Assembly (NCBI GenBank): GCA_012295275.1
Contig: CM022679.1
Coordinates: 18,660,842-18,724,841, forward strand
DNA from: Chrysomallon squamiferum
Lineage: Eukaryota > Mollusca > Gastropoda > Neomphalida > Peltospiridae
Length of the DNA: 64,000 nucleotides
Reading direction: 5' to 3'
Part shown: positions 1 through 13,583 of the stretch, in pieces
Numbering within the stretch: the stretch's first letter is position 1
Layout: each line of letters begins with the position of its first letter
The notes under the pieces: model-generated
The model's input: only the letters and a program-made list of their open reading frames with translations
The model's database searches: none
What the model was told of the DNA's origin: nothing
Translations under genes and position numbers: made by a program

Positions 1-96
1 GATTCAAAAGATAAGCTTGAAAAAAAGACGTTTAAGACTTAGCTCATATATAGTTATCACCAAGCTGACCAGTTAATTATTTAACCAACCGTCATT

Positions 97-99
<3 letters not shown>

Positions 100-179
<80 letters not shown>
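100..179. repeat. (CT)n microsatellite, 80 bp
   Basis: Uninterrupted CT dinucleotides. Confidence 0.97.
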
Positions 180-180
<1 letters not shown>

Positions 181-833
181 ATGTATGTATATCTGTGATG
201 TATGCTTGTGTATCTGCATTTCATATTCTTTTGATTAATTACTTTATCCAAATTTAATCTATCGCATTCTTTTGTTTTTCAGCTGTAGAATTTAACTATA
301 ATTAATAAATATCTAGTTTATACATACATATAAACAATTCGGATTATAATGTTTTACGATTTTTAATTTAAACAGATTTTACCGTGAACATGTCTGCTGA
401 ACGGCTTATTTTAGCTATCATTAATTCGTCTTTATTTTAACTGTAGTTTCCTTCAAACGAATTTGATCAACGAAGTAATATTAATGTAACTTAAATGAAA
501 AATTCTTACTTCACCTCTGTTGACCTCAACTTTTCCTGTTATTGTCAGCTAGCTCAGTTTTAATCGATTACTCTCTTTTTCTCTCTTATTCTCTTTTTCC
601 CTTCCTTTTCGCTTTCTTGTTGATAAGCAAACATATAACAATATTTAATTAAAACGTGAGAGAAAACTGTGTTAAAGGTGAACAAACTATATCGGTATTT
701 GGATGTGTATTATTCACTGCGACCACAGGATACATGAGTAATCCTGTTACTGTTTTTAATAATGTTTTTACAAGCACCATCAGCTCATGACGATACAGCA
801 ATTTTAACCGCAAGGGTGAAAGTTGTTATAGTC

Positions 834-886
834 TGATCATCCGTTCATTCGTGATTGGAATCAGCGTCAGTATACATGTATAGATG
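834..886. repeat. Dispersed repeat, copy 1
   Basis: GATCATCCGTTCATTCGTG, an ATCAGCGTCAG core and GTATACATGTATAGATG align with the copy at 1816-1872 with about a quarter of positions changed. This suggests an uncharacterised dispersed repeat. Confidence 0.45.
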
Positions 887-1199
887 ATATAACATATAAA
901 CCGTAATAAAATATGGGAAAACACTTCTTTTTATTACTATTGTCAAGTTATTAGTTAACATATATATATACACATATAGGTTTGTGTTATCATACTGTTT
1001 GCAGAAACTATAATCATATATGCTTCGAGTAATAAACAACATCACCATTACTACTTCGATTAAAATAATACAAGTAATAAAGCTTATTTGGGAGATAAAA
1101 CAAAAATAAAGTTATATTCTCATTATTATTACTTTTTCTGTAAAGTAAACCTCATTTTTACCAATATTAACCGAAGTCTATAAATATGTAATAAAAACA

Positions 1200-1339
<140 letters not shown>

Positions 1340-1815
1340 GTTTAATGTGGACATAGGTATTAAGAATTCTACTGCCCTTTGGACTTTGATTTAAATCAGT
1401 TTCGCACGGAGAAAAATAAATTTTGACATAATTATTTTATTTTGTTAGTTTTCTTCATTTCTTAGCATATGGAATGCTTTCGTCTTTTCAGACATTTTTT
1501 GATGGCATTCCTAATTTATATGGTTGACAGCAAAGACGCAATATGTTCAGATGAAACATCAAACATATGATATACTTAAAACCAAACAAATTTTCAAAAC
1601 TTGGCATTTTGTCAAAGCAGTATTGCTAATTTGATCATTTCAGCTACGAACAATCGCATTCATAATATATTAAATTATTAACGCCAATTTATATAGCATA
1701 AACAAACTATTAACAGTAACTGTTATTTGTGATAATATAGTTCAATGATTTGTTTATAATTAAAAACTCGTGAACTTGTTAGTCGTATTAATTTGAATAT
1801 GTCAGTGATACGAAG

Positions 1816-1872
1816 GCTGGTCATCCGTCCATACGTGTGATCAGTGCCAGGTCAGCATACGTTTATGGATGG
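1816..1872. repeat. Dispersed repeat, copy 2
   Basis: This is the second copy of the repeat at 834-886. Its own ends are loosely complementary (CCGTCCATACGTG against GGATGGACCATACACGTG). Confidence 0.45.
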
Positions 1873-2414
1873 ACCATACACGTGTTTCATGTATTTATAA
1901 ATATCTATCCATCAGTCCAATTATATCTCTCTAACCATCCATCCATCCATCTCTCTGTTTATCTATCTGCCTTTGTCAAAATGAAATGATTCTTAAATGA
2001 CTTTTTTTCTTTGTCTTTTATGATCTAAACCAGAAATTAAACCCTAAAAAAGTAACTATATGTGTGTATATGTATGTGTGTGTGTGTGAATAATAAGTAA
2101 TTTATTGAAGTAAATACAGTTCCATCCCCCAGTAAATACAGTTCAATCTGACATTGGTCAGTGCCCGAAAATATAGACATTTATCCAGTCATCATGTTGT
2201 GCCAAAACATAGAGTGATTGCAGAATATATATATATATATATATATGTGTATGTATGTAAATCTGGACTGGTACTTTTGAACTGATTTTACGGTAAAGTT
2301 ATTTGAAAGATGGGTATCAGATGCATGGATAGTGACCCAGTTTCAGAGCGTGCAACTGCGCTATTTTCGGTAGATTCGCTTCTAAAAATATATATATATA
2401 TTTTTTTTTTCTGA

Positions 2415-2466
<52 letters not shown>

Positions 2467-4130
2467 TTCTTGTTGTTAATTTACACGACATCATCAACAT
2501 TAGCTGAACAATATATTTTTTCTGTTATTTAGTTTGTTTATAATATTATTATATTTTATTATTTTTATTATTATTTTTTTTTTTACACCTATGATTATGT
2601 GTTTCACCTATGATTATGTGTTTTACAGCTTGTTAACAAGATCTCAACGAAAGTTCATACAGCGGTTAAGATAATGTGTTAAGTTCACAAGCTGTAATTA
2701 TCAGAAAATAATGACAAACAGCTTATGAAGATATACAGCAAGGTTTTGACAAAATAATAATAATAATTATAGTACAGTAATCACAAATGGCGTGGAGGAC
2801 AAGTAAGTCAACTGATGTCTGGATGTGCGTTGTGTGTGCTGTGAAAATTATTAAGGTATTTGTAAACTTCTTACACAGGACACAGTATTGTATCTGACCA
2901 AAGTATTCATCATTTGCTATGTTTCTTGATAATATGGCGGAAGGAAATAACCAGTTATTGCAATCATTATTTACTGCGCAAAGCAATCGTCTAGTACCCA
3001 CGTGTACGAATGTTTCGATCTGTAATCAGTCTCCTGTTTCAGTTGACAGTAATAACTGAATAGGTGACCAGAATGTTTGATTAAACTGACATTTATATGC
3101 GCTTATGTTTATACTTCCTTCGGACAACTGATAACCCCATTAAAAAACAACAACAACAACATCTAAATAATATTATATTTTGTATTATTAATATTAAGAA
3201 CAAAAAGAAAGAGAAGAAGAAGAAAAAAGAAGATTCGCATGTTATGCATCATATAATAAGTAAGAAATTTAAATTCTCTTTCTAAATTATATTTAAACTC
3301 GCACAGTACTGAAAAATAATTGCAGTTTTAATTCCTTTTTTATGGTTAATTAGGTATTTGAATAAGTTGTACTTTGTAAAGAAATAAATATAGAGTGGAT
3401 AATTTACAAATACGTCATTCATGTTGCTTAAACACAGCTAAATCAGTTTATTGTTCATTTAAGTACAATCCGTTAAATGTTTTCTGCAATCATGATTTTT
3501 ATTTTTATATTTAGAAACGTATTTAAATTATCTAAACCGTAATATTTTGTTTATATATAAAGTCTTTAACAAATCTAGAACACTCGCATCCTCTGAAAGA
3601 TTTAAACAACATCAAGATGTTATTTAACCTTTATATTTGCTACATCTTCAGCATAATTAGGTTTGCTTTGTAACTTTACTTTTTGAGTGCGTTTGTATAT
3701 TCTTTGTATCCAAAAACTCATCCCGTAATGTACACAGTTTATATAAAATCTTTTCAGTGAATGTACACCGTTTATTTTGTTTGAAATAGGTAACCTAGAG
3801 AAAGTTGCAGGTATCCATCTGCCTGGAGGCCATTTGCTTCAAAGTAAATAAAAATATAAACGTGTCGTTTAGTAGCAGCAGAGAACCAGCCTTAAGACAT
3901 CGTTTCATGTCTGAATCTAACAAATAAATGCGAAAAAATAATATTTTGTTTATGCTCTTTTTCTCTTTATTTTAAAACTTCTCATCATTCTAAATTTACC
4001 ACGATGCCAAAATGGGGCTATATCCGAATAGATCTGTTTGAAATGATTCGGCTGCAAAAAAAAAAGATGATCATTTCGTACACATGCAGACAGAGAGAGA
4101 GAAAAGAAAAGAAAGAAGGAACTATTGAGA

Positions 4131-4245
<115 letters not shown>

Positions 4246-4497
4246 CTATGACAATAGGTTAGTCGCTATACCAGCTCTTGGTAAGGATACGATCGACATT
4301 GTTACCATCATACGTCTGGTTATTTTCTGATATTTATTAGAAAAATGCTTTTCTAATAGCGAGTGGTAATTTATTCCGAGCACAGTAATAATCCTTAGTT
4401 GAGAAATAATCGTGAACGTCATAGAATATTTCGATTTGTTTAATGCTTGGCAGGTTTCTCTTGAATAATGGTTTATCTCCTCTAAAAATGCTCCGAT

Positions 4498-4620
4498 ATG
4501 AACGCGTCTGGCGGCACTAATAAAGGCTTGGTTACAATGCCCGGTCTGGTTTCCTTGCAATCTAGATATGTCGAAGCAAAATCAATCTATGTCGAAGCAA
4601 AATCAATCTGTCAGACTTAA
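4498..4620 (+). CDS. Small ORF of unknown status, 40 aa
   Basis: MNASGGTNKGLVTMPG continues through LVSLQSRYVEAKSI (second half duplicated) to a TAA. Composition is more protein-like than neighbouring AT-rich ORFs. There is no splice context, homologue that I recognise, or conserved neighbour. It may be a TE scrap or chance. The opposite strand also has an ORF (4246-4560) with no recognisable domain. Confidence 0.12.
   Translation: MNASGGTNKGLVTMPGLVSLQSRYVEAKSIYVEAKSICQT
4567..4608. repeat. Exact 21-bp tandem duplication
   Basis: TATGTCGAAGCAAAATCAAT plus C occurs twice back to back with no difference. It adds seven codons (YVEAKSI) in frame to the small ORF at 4498-4620. Confidence 0.9.
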
Positions 4621-5409
4621 TAATGTTTAAATATGATGATGATTATGATAATAATAATAATGATGAAGACGAAGATAATAATAATAATGATGGTGATGAT
4701 ATTGATAATGATGGTTATCATGATTATGATAAAACTATAACTGTAAGAAGAATAAAAATAAATAAAGTCATGTTGCATCACTGTCAATGACTCTTCCAGT
4801 TTGGACCCTAAAATAGTTTTCTATGCATTTTTTCCTTTATTTTCTTTGAACAGAAGGTGAAACCTTTACTGTTTAACAATAAAAAGAAAAGGAATAAAAA
4901 TAAATGTAATGGGAACTAGCTTAATATTCACAATGATGAATTAAATAATTGTATGCCGTTGAAGAGGTTGATGATGATGGTGTACACGTTATATTAAAAT
5001 CCAGTTTGACACTTTAGTGTGTTTAAAAAATAAACTGGCAAACATTTCATCAGTCCATTACTTGTATTCACAAATAATACTCTTGGGTGTCTATTGTTAA
5101 AGCGCATGGTTAAACAGTTTCTCTAATATGTCAGAGTACGTCCGCCAATGAACTTATGTTATTACGGTAATTTGATAACAGATTAGGCCTGTTGGTCGAC
5201 AATACTGCGTCGTTCTTAAATGTCGACATGACTTCGTTAGCAATAATTTAGAGTGTAGGTTATGCAAAGCAAAGACTTTAATCCTGTCACGACTGAGCGA
5301 ACGAACTGGGAGAATTCTAGCCAATCACTGACATTAAAATATTAACTTCCACGACATTTCCCTTTATGCTTGATTCAAATTATTTCTTTCCTGTCTCTGT
5401 CGTGTTAGT

Positions 5410-7665
5410 CTGTCTGCCATACCTGTCTCTATTTGCCTGTATACACATACCTCTCTCTATTTGCCTGTATACCATACCTGTCTCTATTTGAGTGCATACA
5501 CATACCTCTCTCTATTTGCCTGTATACACATACCTGTCTCTATTTGCCTGTATACACATACCTGTCTCTATTTGAGTGCATACACATACCTCTCTCTATG
5601 TCAGTGCATACACGTACCTGTCGCTATTTGTCTGTATACACATACCTCTCTCTATTTGCCTGTATACCATACCTGTCTCTATTTGAGTGCATACACATAC
5701 CTCTCTCTATTTGCCTGTATACACATACCTGTCTCTATTTGCCTGTATACACATACCTGTCTCTATTTGAGTGCATACACATACCTCTCTCTATTTCAGT
5801 GCATACACGTACCTGTCTCTATTTGCCTGTATACACATACCTCTCTCTATTTGCTTGTATACCATACCTGTCTCTATTTACCTGTATACACATACCTGTC
5901 TCTATTTTGCTTTGCCTATACACATACCTGTCTCTATTTGAGTGCATACACATACCTCTCTCTATTTGAGTGCATACACATACCTGTCTCTATTTGCCTG
6001 TATACACATACCTGTCTCTATTTGCCTGTATACACAAACCTGTCTCTATATGAGTGCATACACATACCTGTCTCTATTTGCCTGTATACACATACCTGTC
6101 TCTATTTGCCTGTATACACATACCTGTCTCTATTTGCCTGTATACACATACCTGTCTCTATTTGCCTGTATAACATACCTGTCTCTATATGAGTGCATAT
6201 ACATACCTGTCTCTATTTGCCTGTATACACATACCTGTCTCTATTTGCCTGTATACACATACCTCTCTCTATTTGCTTGTATACCATACCTGTCTCTATT
6301 TACCTGTATACACATACCTGTCTCTATTTGCCTGTATACATATACCTGTCTCTATATGAGTGCATACACATACCTGTCTCTATTTGCCTGTATACACATA
6401 CCTGTCTCTATTTGCCTGTATACACATACCTGTCTCTATTTGCCTGTATACACATACCTGTCTCTATATGAGTGCATACACATACCTCTCTCTATTTGCC
6501 TGTATACACATACCTGTCTCTATTTGCCTGTATACACATACCTGTCTCTATTTGAGTGCATACACATACCTGTCACTATTTGAGTGCATACACATACCTG
6601 TTTCTATTTGCCTGCATACACATACCTGTCTCTATTTTAGTGCATACACATACCTGTCTCTATTTGCCTGTATACACATACCTGTCTCTATATGAGTTCA
6701 TACACATACCTGTCTCTATTTGCCTGTATACACATACCTGTCTCTATTTGCCTGTATACACATACCTGTCTCTATTTACCTGTATACACATACCTGTCTC
6801 TATTTGAGTGCATACACATACCTGTCTCTATTTGCCTGTATACACATACCTCTCTCTATTTGCCTGTATACACGTACCTGTCTCTATTTGAGTGCATACA
6901 CATACCTCTCTCTATTTGTCTGTATACACATACCTGTCTATATTTGCTTGTATACCATACCTGTCTCTATTTACCTGTATACACATACCTGTCTCTATTT
7001 GCCTGTATACATATACCTGTCTCTATTTGAGTGCATACACATACCTGTCTCTATTTGCCTGTATACACATACCTGTCTCTATTTGCCTGTATACACATCT
7101 GTCTCTATATGAGTGCATACACATACCTGTCTCTATTTGCCTGTATACACATACCTGTCTCTATTTACCTGTATACACATACCTGTCTCTATTTGAGTGC
7201 ATACACATACCTGTCTCTATTTGAGTGCATACACATACCTGTTTCTATTTGCCTGCATACACATACCTGTCTCTATTTTAGTGCATACACATACCTGTCT
7301 CTATTTGCCTGTATACACATACCTGTCTCTATTTGAGTTCATACACATACCTGTCTCTATTTGCCTGTATACACATACCTGTCTCTATTTGCCTGTATAC
7401 ACATACCTGTCTCTATTTACCTGTATACACATACCTGTCTCTATTTGAGTGCATACACATACCTGTCTCTATTTGCCTGTATACACATACCTCTCTCTAT
7501 TTGCCTGTATACACGTACCTGTCTCTATTTGAGTGCATACACATACCTCTCTCTATTTGTCTGTATACACATACCTGTCTATATTTGCCTGCATATACAT
7601 ACCTATCTCTATTTACCTGCATACGTATTTCTGTCTCTATTTACCTGCATACTTATTTTTGTCTA
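5410..7665. repeat. 28-bp minisatellite, about 80 units
   Basis: Tandem 28-base units follow the pattern CATACCTGTCTCTATTTG plus either CCTGTATACA (type A) or AGTGCATACA (type B). Some units carry CCTCTCTC, and a few are one base short (TATACCATACC). Types A and B are interspersed. The 3' end decays gradually after about 7560. Because 28 is not a multiple of three and type A units have no stop in any forward frame, long overlapping reading frames appear on the + strand. They encode only YTYLSLF/HIPVSICL-type permutations and are not evidence of a gene. Confidence 0.97.
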
Positions 7666-7679
7666 TTATTTTGTAGTTT

Positions 7680-9030
<1,351 letters not shown>

Positions 9031-9034
9031 GTAA

Positions 9035-9705
9035 CACAGTATAAAATGTCTAAAACCATTGTTTTCATGTATCAAGTATAATGTCTAAAACCATTGTTTT
9101 CATGTATCAAGTGTAATGTCTAAAACCATTGTTTACATGTATCTAGTGTAATGTCTATAACCATTGTTTTCATGTATCAAGTGTAATGTCTAAAACCATT
9201 GTTTGCATGTATCAAGTGTAATGTCTAAAACCATTGTTTACATGTATCTAGTGTAATGTCTAAAACCATTGTTTTCATGTATCAAGTGTAATGTCTAAAA
9301 CCATTGTTTACATGTATCTAGTGTAATGTCTAAAACCATTGTTTTCGTGTATCAAGTGTAATGTCTAAAACCATTGTTTTCATGTATCAAGTTAATGTCT
9401 AAAACCATTGTTTACATGTATCTAGTGTAATGTCTAAAACCATTGTTTTCATGTATCAAGTGTAATGTCTAAAACCATTGTTTTCATGTATCAAGTGTAA
9501 TGTCTAAAACCATTGTTTACATGTATCAAGTGTAATGTCTAAAACGCTTGTTTACATATGATCAGTGTAATGTCTAAAACGCTTGTTTACATATGATCAG
9601 TGTAATGTCTAAAACGCTTGTTTACATTTGTCTAGTGTAATGTCTAAAACCATTGTTTACAAATGATCAGTGTAATATCTAGAGCCATTGTTTTCATGTA
9701 GCCAG
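9035..9705. repeat. 35-bp minisatellite, forward arm
   Basis: About 19 units of 35 bases share the core AATGTCTAAAACCATTGTTT followed by TCATGTATCAAGTGT or a variant ending CATGTATCTAGTGT. Near 9540-9640 a subtype has CGCTTG in place of CCATTG. Unit order suggests repeated local duplication. Confidence 0.95.
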
Positions 9706-10262
9706 TGGTTTTAGACATTATACTTGATACATGAAAACAATGGTTATGGGTCATTCCGTGTCAAATCACCCAGTGGGTTAAACCCGACCGTCTCAGATGA
9801 AACTGTATACTTGTTGACTGTGATGCCACAGCACCAAATCTGAAATATTAGCCCAATCGGATCAGTGGTATGGGAGATATGGCCCACCGAATTTTGAGGT
9901 TTTTGGCAAAAATGGGCGTGACCACCAACCTTAGAACCCTCATATCTCAGGAATTACTTTCCAATCTTCATAAAATTGGTATTGTTTCAACCAAGTTTCA
10001 TAAAAATCTGAGATGGTCAGGTTTAAATATTTGGGGGGGGGGTGATTTGACATGGAATGACCCTTTTAAATATTACTCTAGATGTAAACAATGTTTTTAG
10101 ACATTACAGTGGTCACATGTAAACAGTGATTTTATACATTACACTGGATATATGTAAACATTGATTTAAGCTGTCTAAAATCAATGTTTGCATATTTCCA
10201 GTGTAATCTAGACACACGTAAACACCTGTTTTAGATATTACATTGCATGCATGTAAACAAAT
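9706..10262. repeat. 35-bp minisatellite, inverted arm
   Basis: The same 35-base unit continues in the opposite orientation (ATACTTGATACATGAAAACA at 9719, then degenerate copies from 10064 to about 10262). The array therefore forms an imperfect palindrome centred near 9708. The inverted arm is interrupted by a MITE at 9748-10063, and its distal copies are more diverged than the forward arm. Confidence 0.8.
9748..10063. mobile_element. Non-autonomous DNA transposon with 24-bp TIRs
   Basis: The ends are near-perfect 24-base inverted repeats starting GGGTCATTCC and running to CAAATCACCC (9748-9771 and 10040-10063). Alignment of both flanks to the interrupted 35-bp unit shows a 4-base target duplication: the unit reads CAATGG-TTTT-AGACATT, and the flanks read ...ggTTAT and TTTTaaatatt. 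The 316-bp element has no credible transposase; a 76-codon ORF inside it is unremarkable. Superfamily is undetermined. A 4-bp target site points away from Tc1/mariner and hAT. Confidence 0.85.
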
Positions 10263-10442
10263 ATATCAGTTAAAAAGTAGTAAGCTGCAGGTATTATAGA
10301 AACACTGGTAGTACTTGTATATGGCACTAGTAGCAGAATAATACATACATACAACACATACACACATAAACACATACACACATATATATATACACATACA
10401 TACAAACAATTGTTGTTTAATGATACTATAAAGAAAACATAC

Positions 10443-10542
10443 CAGGTGGTGAGCACAGTCCACCATGATCACATGTCGTCCGTGAGGACAAACTGAACAA
10501 ACAGCACCTCCAAGATAGGGGTATTCACCAACAAGATGTCCC
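10443..10542 (-). pseudogene. Frameshifted CRISP/CAP-family hinge exon relic
   Basis: On the - strand a 100-base segment is bounded by a good acceptor (gattgtttttag) and a donor (CTG|GTATGT). One frame reads GHLVGEYPYLGG then AVCSVCPHGRH; the next frame continues CDHGGLCSPP. Together these match the region after the CAP domain of cysteine-rich secretory proteins (GN..GE.PY..G..CS.CP....C..GLC). The switch between frames needs one missing base near 10470. The Asn of the usual GN is His here. No CAP-domain or C-terminal exons were found nearby. It is either a relic exon from a decayed secreted-protein gene, or a live exon with an assembly error in a gene with very long introns. Domain identification is by motif memory. 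Confidence 0.55.
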
Positions 10543-11240
10543 CTAAAAACAATCAATTAACATTTATTTATTTATTTATTTGTTAGGTGCGGTAGAAACT
10601 GATAATTAGAGGATAATAAAGAAATTTTTATTTCATATGTCCGAGAGGTATATGCTTCCAAAAGGAAAGTTAAAATAAATATATATGTTTAAGTTATTGC
10701 TATACCACATTATCTCTTGTTAGTACGTGTCAACAGTTTAAATGACACTTCTGTCAGACGGTAATTAGTCTTTGTGACATTAAATTAATTGTCATTAGCG
10801 CCGGTCTGCATGATCTATATGTTTTTCATTTTAATACTTTTTACTAGTTTCAGCGATTAACTGCTTTAAACATCACAGTAGCCGGAATCATGTGTTCGCT
10901 ATTTTAAGCACATCTGAATTTTCGAAATGAATAATAATAATACTTCTTTGCTTGTCCGTGTTTATATTTTATGTTTAAATTATAACCCTTTTGTATCATA
11001 AATTACAAAATAGAATACTTTTTTGTTTCTAAAATATATACAGTTTCTTTATCATATTTACATTTTCCATATTAAATTATTTAATAGACACGATTATTAA
11101 ATATCTGATCTTGCTTTACTACGATACAGTCAGTTTAGCACAAAGTGATCAGAAGGTGTTTAATAAACGTGTTCGTTTTATTAATTTTGTAATATTATAT
11201 ATATCAAGCTTAAAGCCGCGCGAAAGGCTATTTGTGACTA

Positions 11241-11362
11241 TAGCATTTATTGTTTACGTATTCAGTTTTCTTTAATTATTATTCTAAAACCTTAGTTATA
11301 TGGATAACTAAGGTTTTAGAATAATAATTAAAGAAAATTTAATGCGTAAACAATAAAAGCAA
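11241..11362. mobile_element. Palindromic MITE with TA target duplication
   Basis: Two 59-base arms with few mismatches surround a 4-base loop at 11300-11303. The inner 34 pairs, 11266-11299 against 11304-11337, are perfect. The repeat stops at TA on both sides (11239-11240 and 11363-11364), which fits a Stowaway/Tc1-mariner style TA duplication. There is no coding capacity. RNA from either strand would form a long hairpin. Confidence 0.75.
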
Positions 11363-11771
11363 TAAAATATAACTATCATAAATTAATTGAGATCATTGTA
11401 AAGGTTTACAGCATTATTGGTTTTTGCACTGGGATATCCAACAAAACAGCTGAATATAAAAGAAACGTTTCTATAGATTTTCTATATTTTTAAAGATATA
11501 AAAAATATATATAATTTTTATATTTTGTTCCCAGTTAATTCTTAATAAAGGGCAAAATAATAATAGAGTTCCAGTTTTCTTATTGTTCTTAAATATATTT
11601 GTTTGTCCAAAGAAATTATTACGTCTTTGATCCAGCTTATATTAAAGCGGCTCTGCTCCAACGGTTCCCTCCCAAAAATGCATTATTTTTTCATATGACG
11701 TAATAAGGCGTCATCTAAGCAAACACATTACGTTATTAAATTTACAGAACTTATGCAAGCTTGTGATTATC

Positions 11772-11857
11772 CTAAGACGTTAAGTTGGCTGCGGTCGAGG
11801 TAATAGACCCCGCCGACATGGATGTTGCCAACAAACTGGTCATCGCCTACGTCTTAG
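11772..11857 (+). other. GC-rich segment with nested complementary stems
   Basis: CTAAGACGT (11772-11780) pairs with ACGTCTTAG (11849-11857). Inside, TTGGC (11785-11789) pairs with GCCAA (11827-11831), and GCGGTC (11791-11796) pairs with GACC plus GC around 11806-11813, leaving a 2-base bulge. The block is markedly richer in G+C than its flanks. It could encode a structured RNA or be a TE fragment. A 25-codon ORF (11818-11895, MDVANKLVIAYVLVAI...) overlaps it and reads as one hydrophobic helix. I do not recognise either. Confidence 0.25.
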
Positions 11858-13530
11858 TCGCAATCATAGACACCACCATTTTAATCGCTGTTTAAGTCTC
11901 TTTTGTCAGCATTTTTTTTTTGCGAACAAAGACACACACACACAAATACACACATTCGATTTTATTTATATAGATATATTTTCTGAGGTTTCTGAAAAAA
12001 CAAAAAATATATATATATAAAATAGAATTATTTAAACGTATGCGCGCGCACACCCACCCACCCATCCACCCAAAAACACACACACACACACACGTGTAGA
12101 GAGGTTGATAATAACTGTTAATGATAAAACCTGACAGCTAATACTAGGGAGTTCACTCAAAATTTCAAAATTACCGAATTTCATTTTTATGAGCTACGTC
12201 AACTCAAAGATGATAAAATGCCTGATTTGTTGTTGTTGTTGTTTTTTTTTTTTTTTGTCTTTTTTGTGAACCAGTAATTACGTTACATCTTGAAACAAAC
12301 GTGGCACCAGAAATATCAAATTTTTTGCTGTTCTTGTACATTTACGTTTCTAGTTTCAACAATTTGTATCCAATTGTTGTCACTTTTTGCATACTATTAA
12401 AACAGACACTATGAAAGTCAACTATTAACATTTTATTAACCACTGTAATGACCTTGACATTATTTGCATATAATATAGACACGCACATACCCATTTCTCA
12501 ACTCAGTGAAAATAATGTATTGCTCCCGTAACATTTGAAAACAAATTTATATGTAGTTGATCCCCACTTGATAAAGATAAATAATTATGTATTGTACAGA
12601 GTAAATATATAATAAATATTATATTCGATTTTAATAATAAAAAGTGTAACAATGTAAAACCAATAGACGAATTAATTGTTTCTAGCCGCTACAAGTAACA
12701 ACCCAACACCCCTAATAAATATGGATACATTTGCCTTCCATTTTGAAAGAGATTAGCGGAGCGTTCCATTACAATATTGAAGGGGGTTAATATTTTCATA
12801 AATTACGATAAAATTTTATTAAATATCAAAAAAAATGTCATACACATGATAAATAGCATTAAACAAAATTAGATTATGCATTTGTAAACCGTCAGTGATT
12901 ACATAATTGCAATTAACCGTCTTCTGAATTATACAAGCTATTTTCAGCACTGCAGACGAAAAATATTTGTTCGCCGTGTGTTCGGTATATCGGTTCTAAA
13001 ACTTGGCAAGTAGTACCTCAGCCCAATATTATTTGGATCTAGAACTAATATAGTCTTGTTCAGAAGATATTTATTTGCATAATAGGAATAGTGATATCAA
13101 TTTAATGACATTTTATTCCAGGAAAATTTCGTTTTTGCTTATTTCTTCGAGCGATTACAGGTTGAAAATAACTGACTTTGTTTTCACTACGATCACGTAA
13201 TGCAGACAGGATTTTATTTCAAAGTGAATGCTCATTGGTTTATTTGTATGGATGGGCTGGAGGCATAATCGAAGAATGGAAACGCGCGTGTCGATTAACT
13301 CACTATTTTATTTGTTTTATATACCTACAACACAGTATTAATAACATAACATATTTTAATGACATTTAATGAGCACTTTTGTTAATTTCTGTAAAAAATA
13401 TTAAAGCTCATTATGTACAATTTGAATTGAAAAAGAAAAGCTGTTATCGGTAAAACAGGAATTCGCTTAACGTCATGTCGGTTTAGCGAACTCCCTACTA
13501 ATACCAATCATAACTCAAACATTGTTTACG

Positions 13531-13531
<1 letters not shown>

Positions 13532-13583
<52 letters not shown>
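13532..13583. repeat. (ATT)n microsatellite
   Basis: Perfect ATT repeat. Similar arrays recur at 2419-2457, 25669-25700, 27337-27430, 35243-35278, 35999-36057, 36228-36270, 45380-45425 and 57258-57308 in either orientation. Confidence 0.95.
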
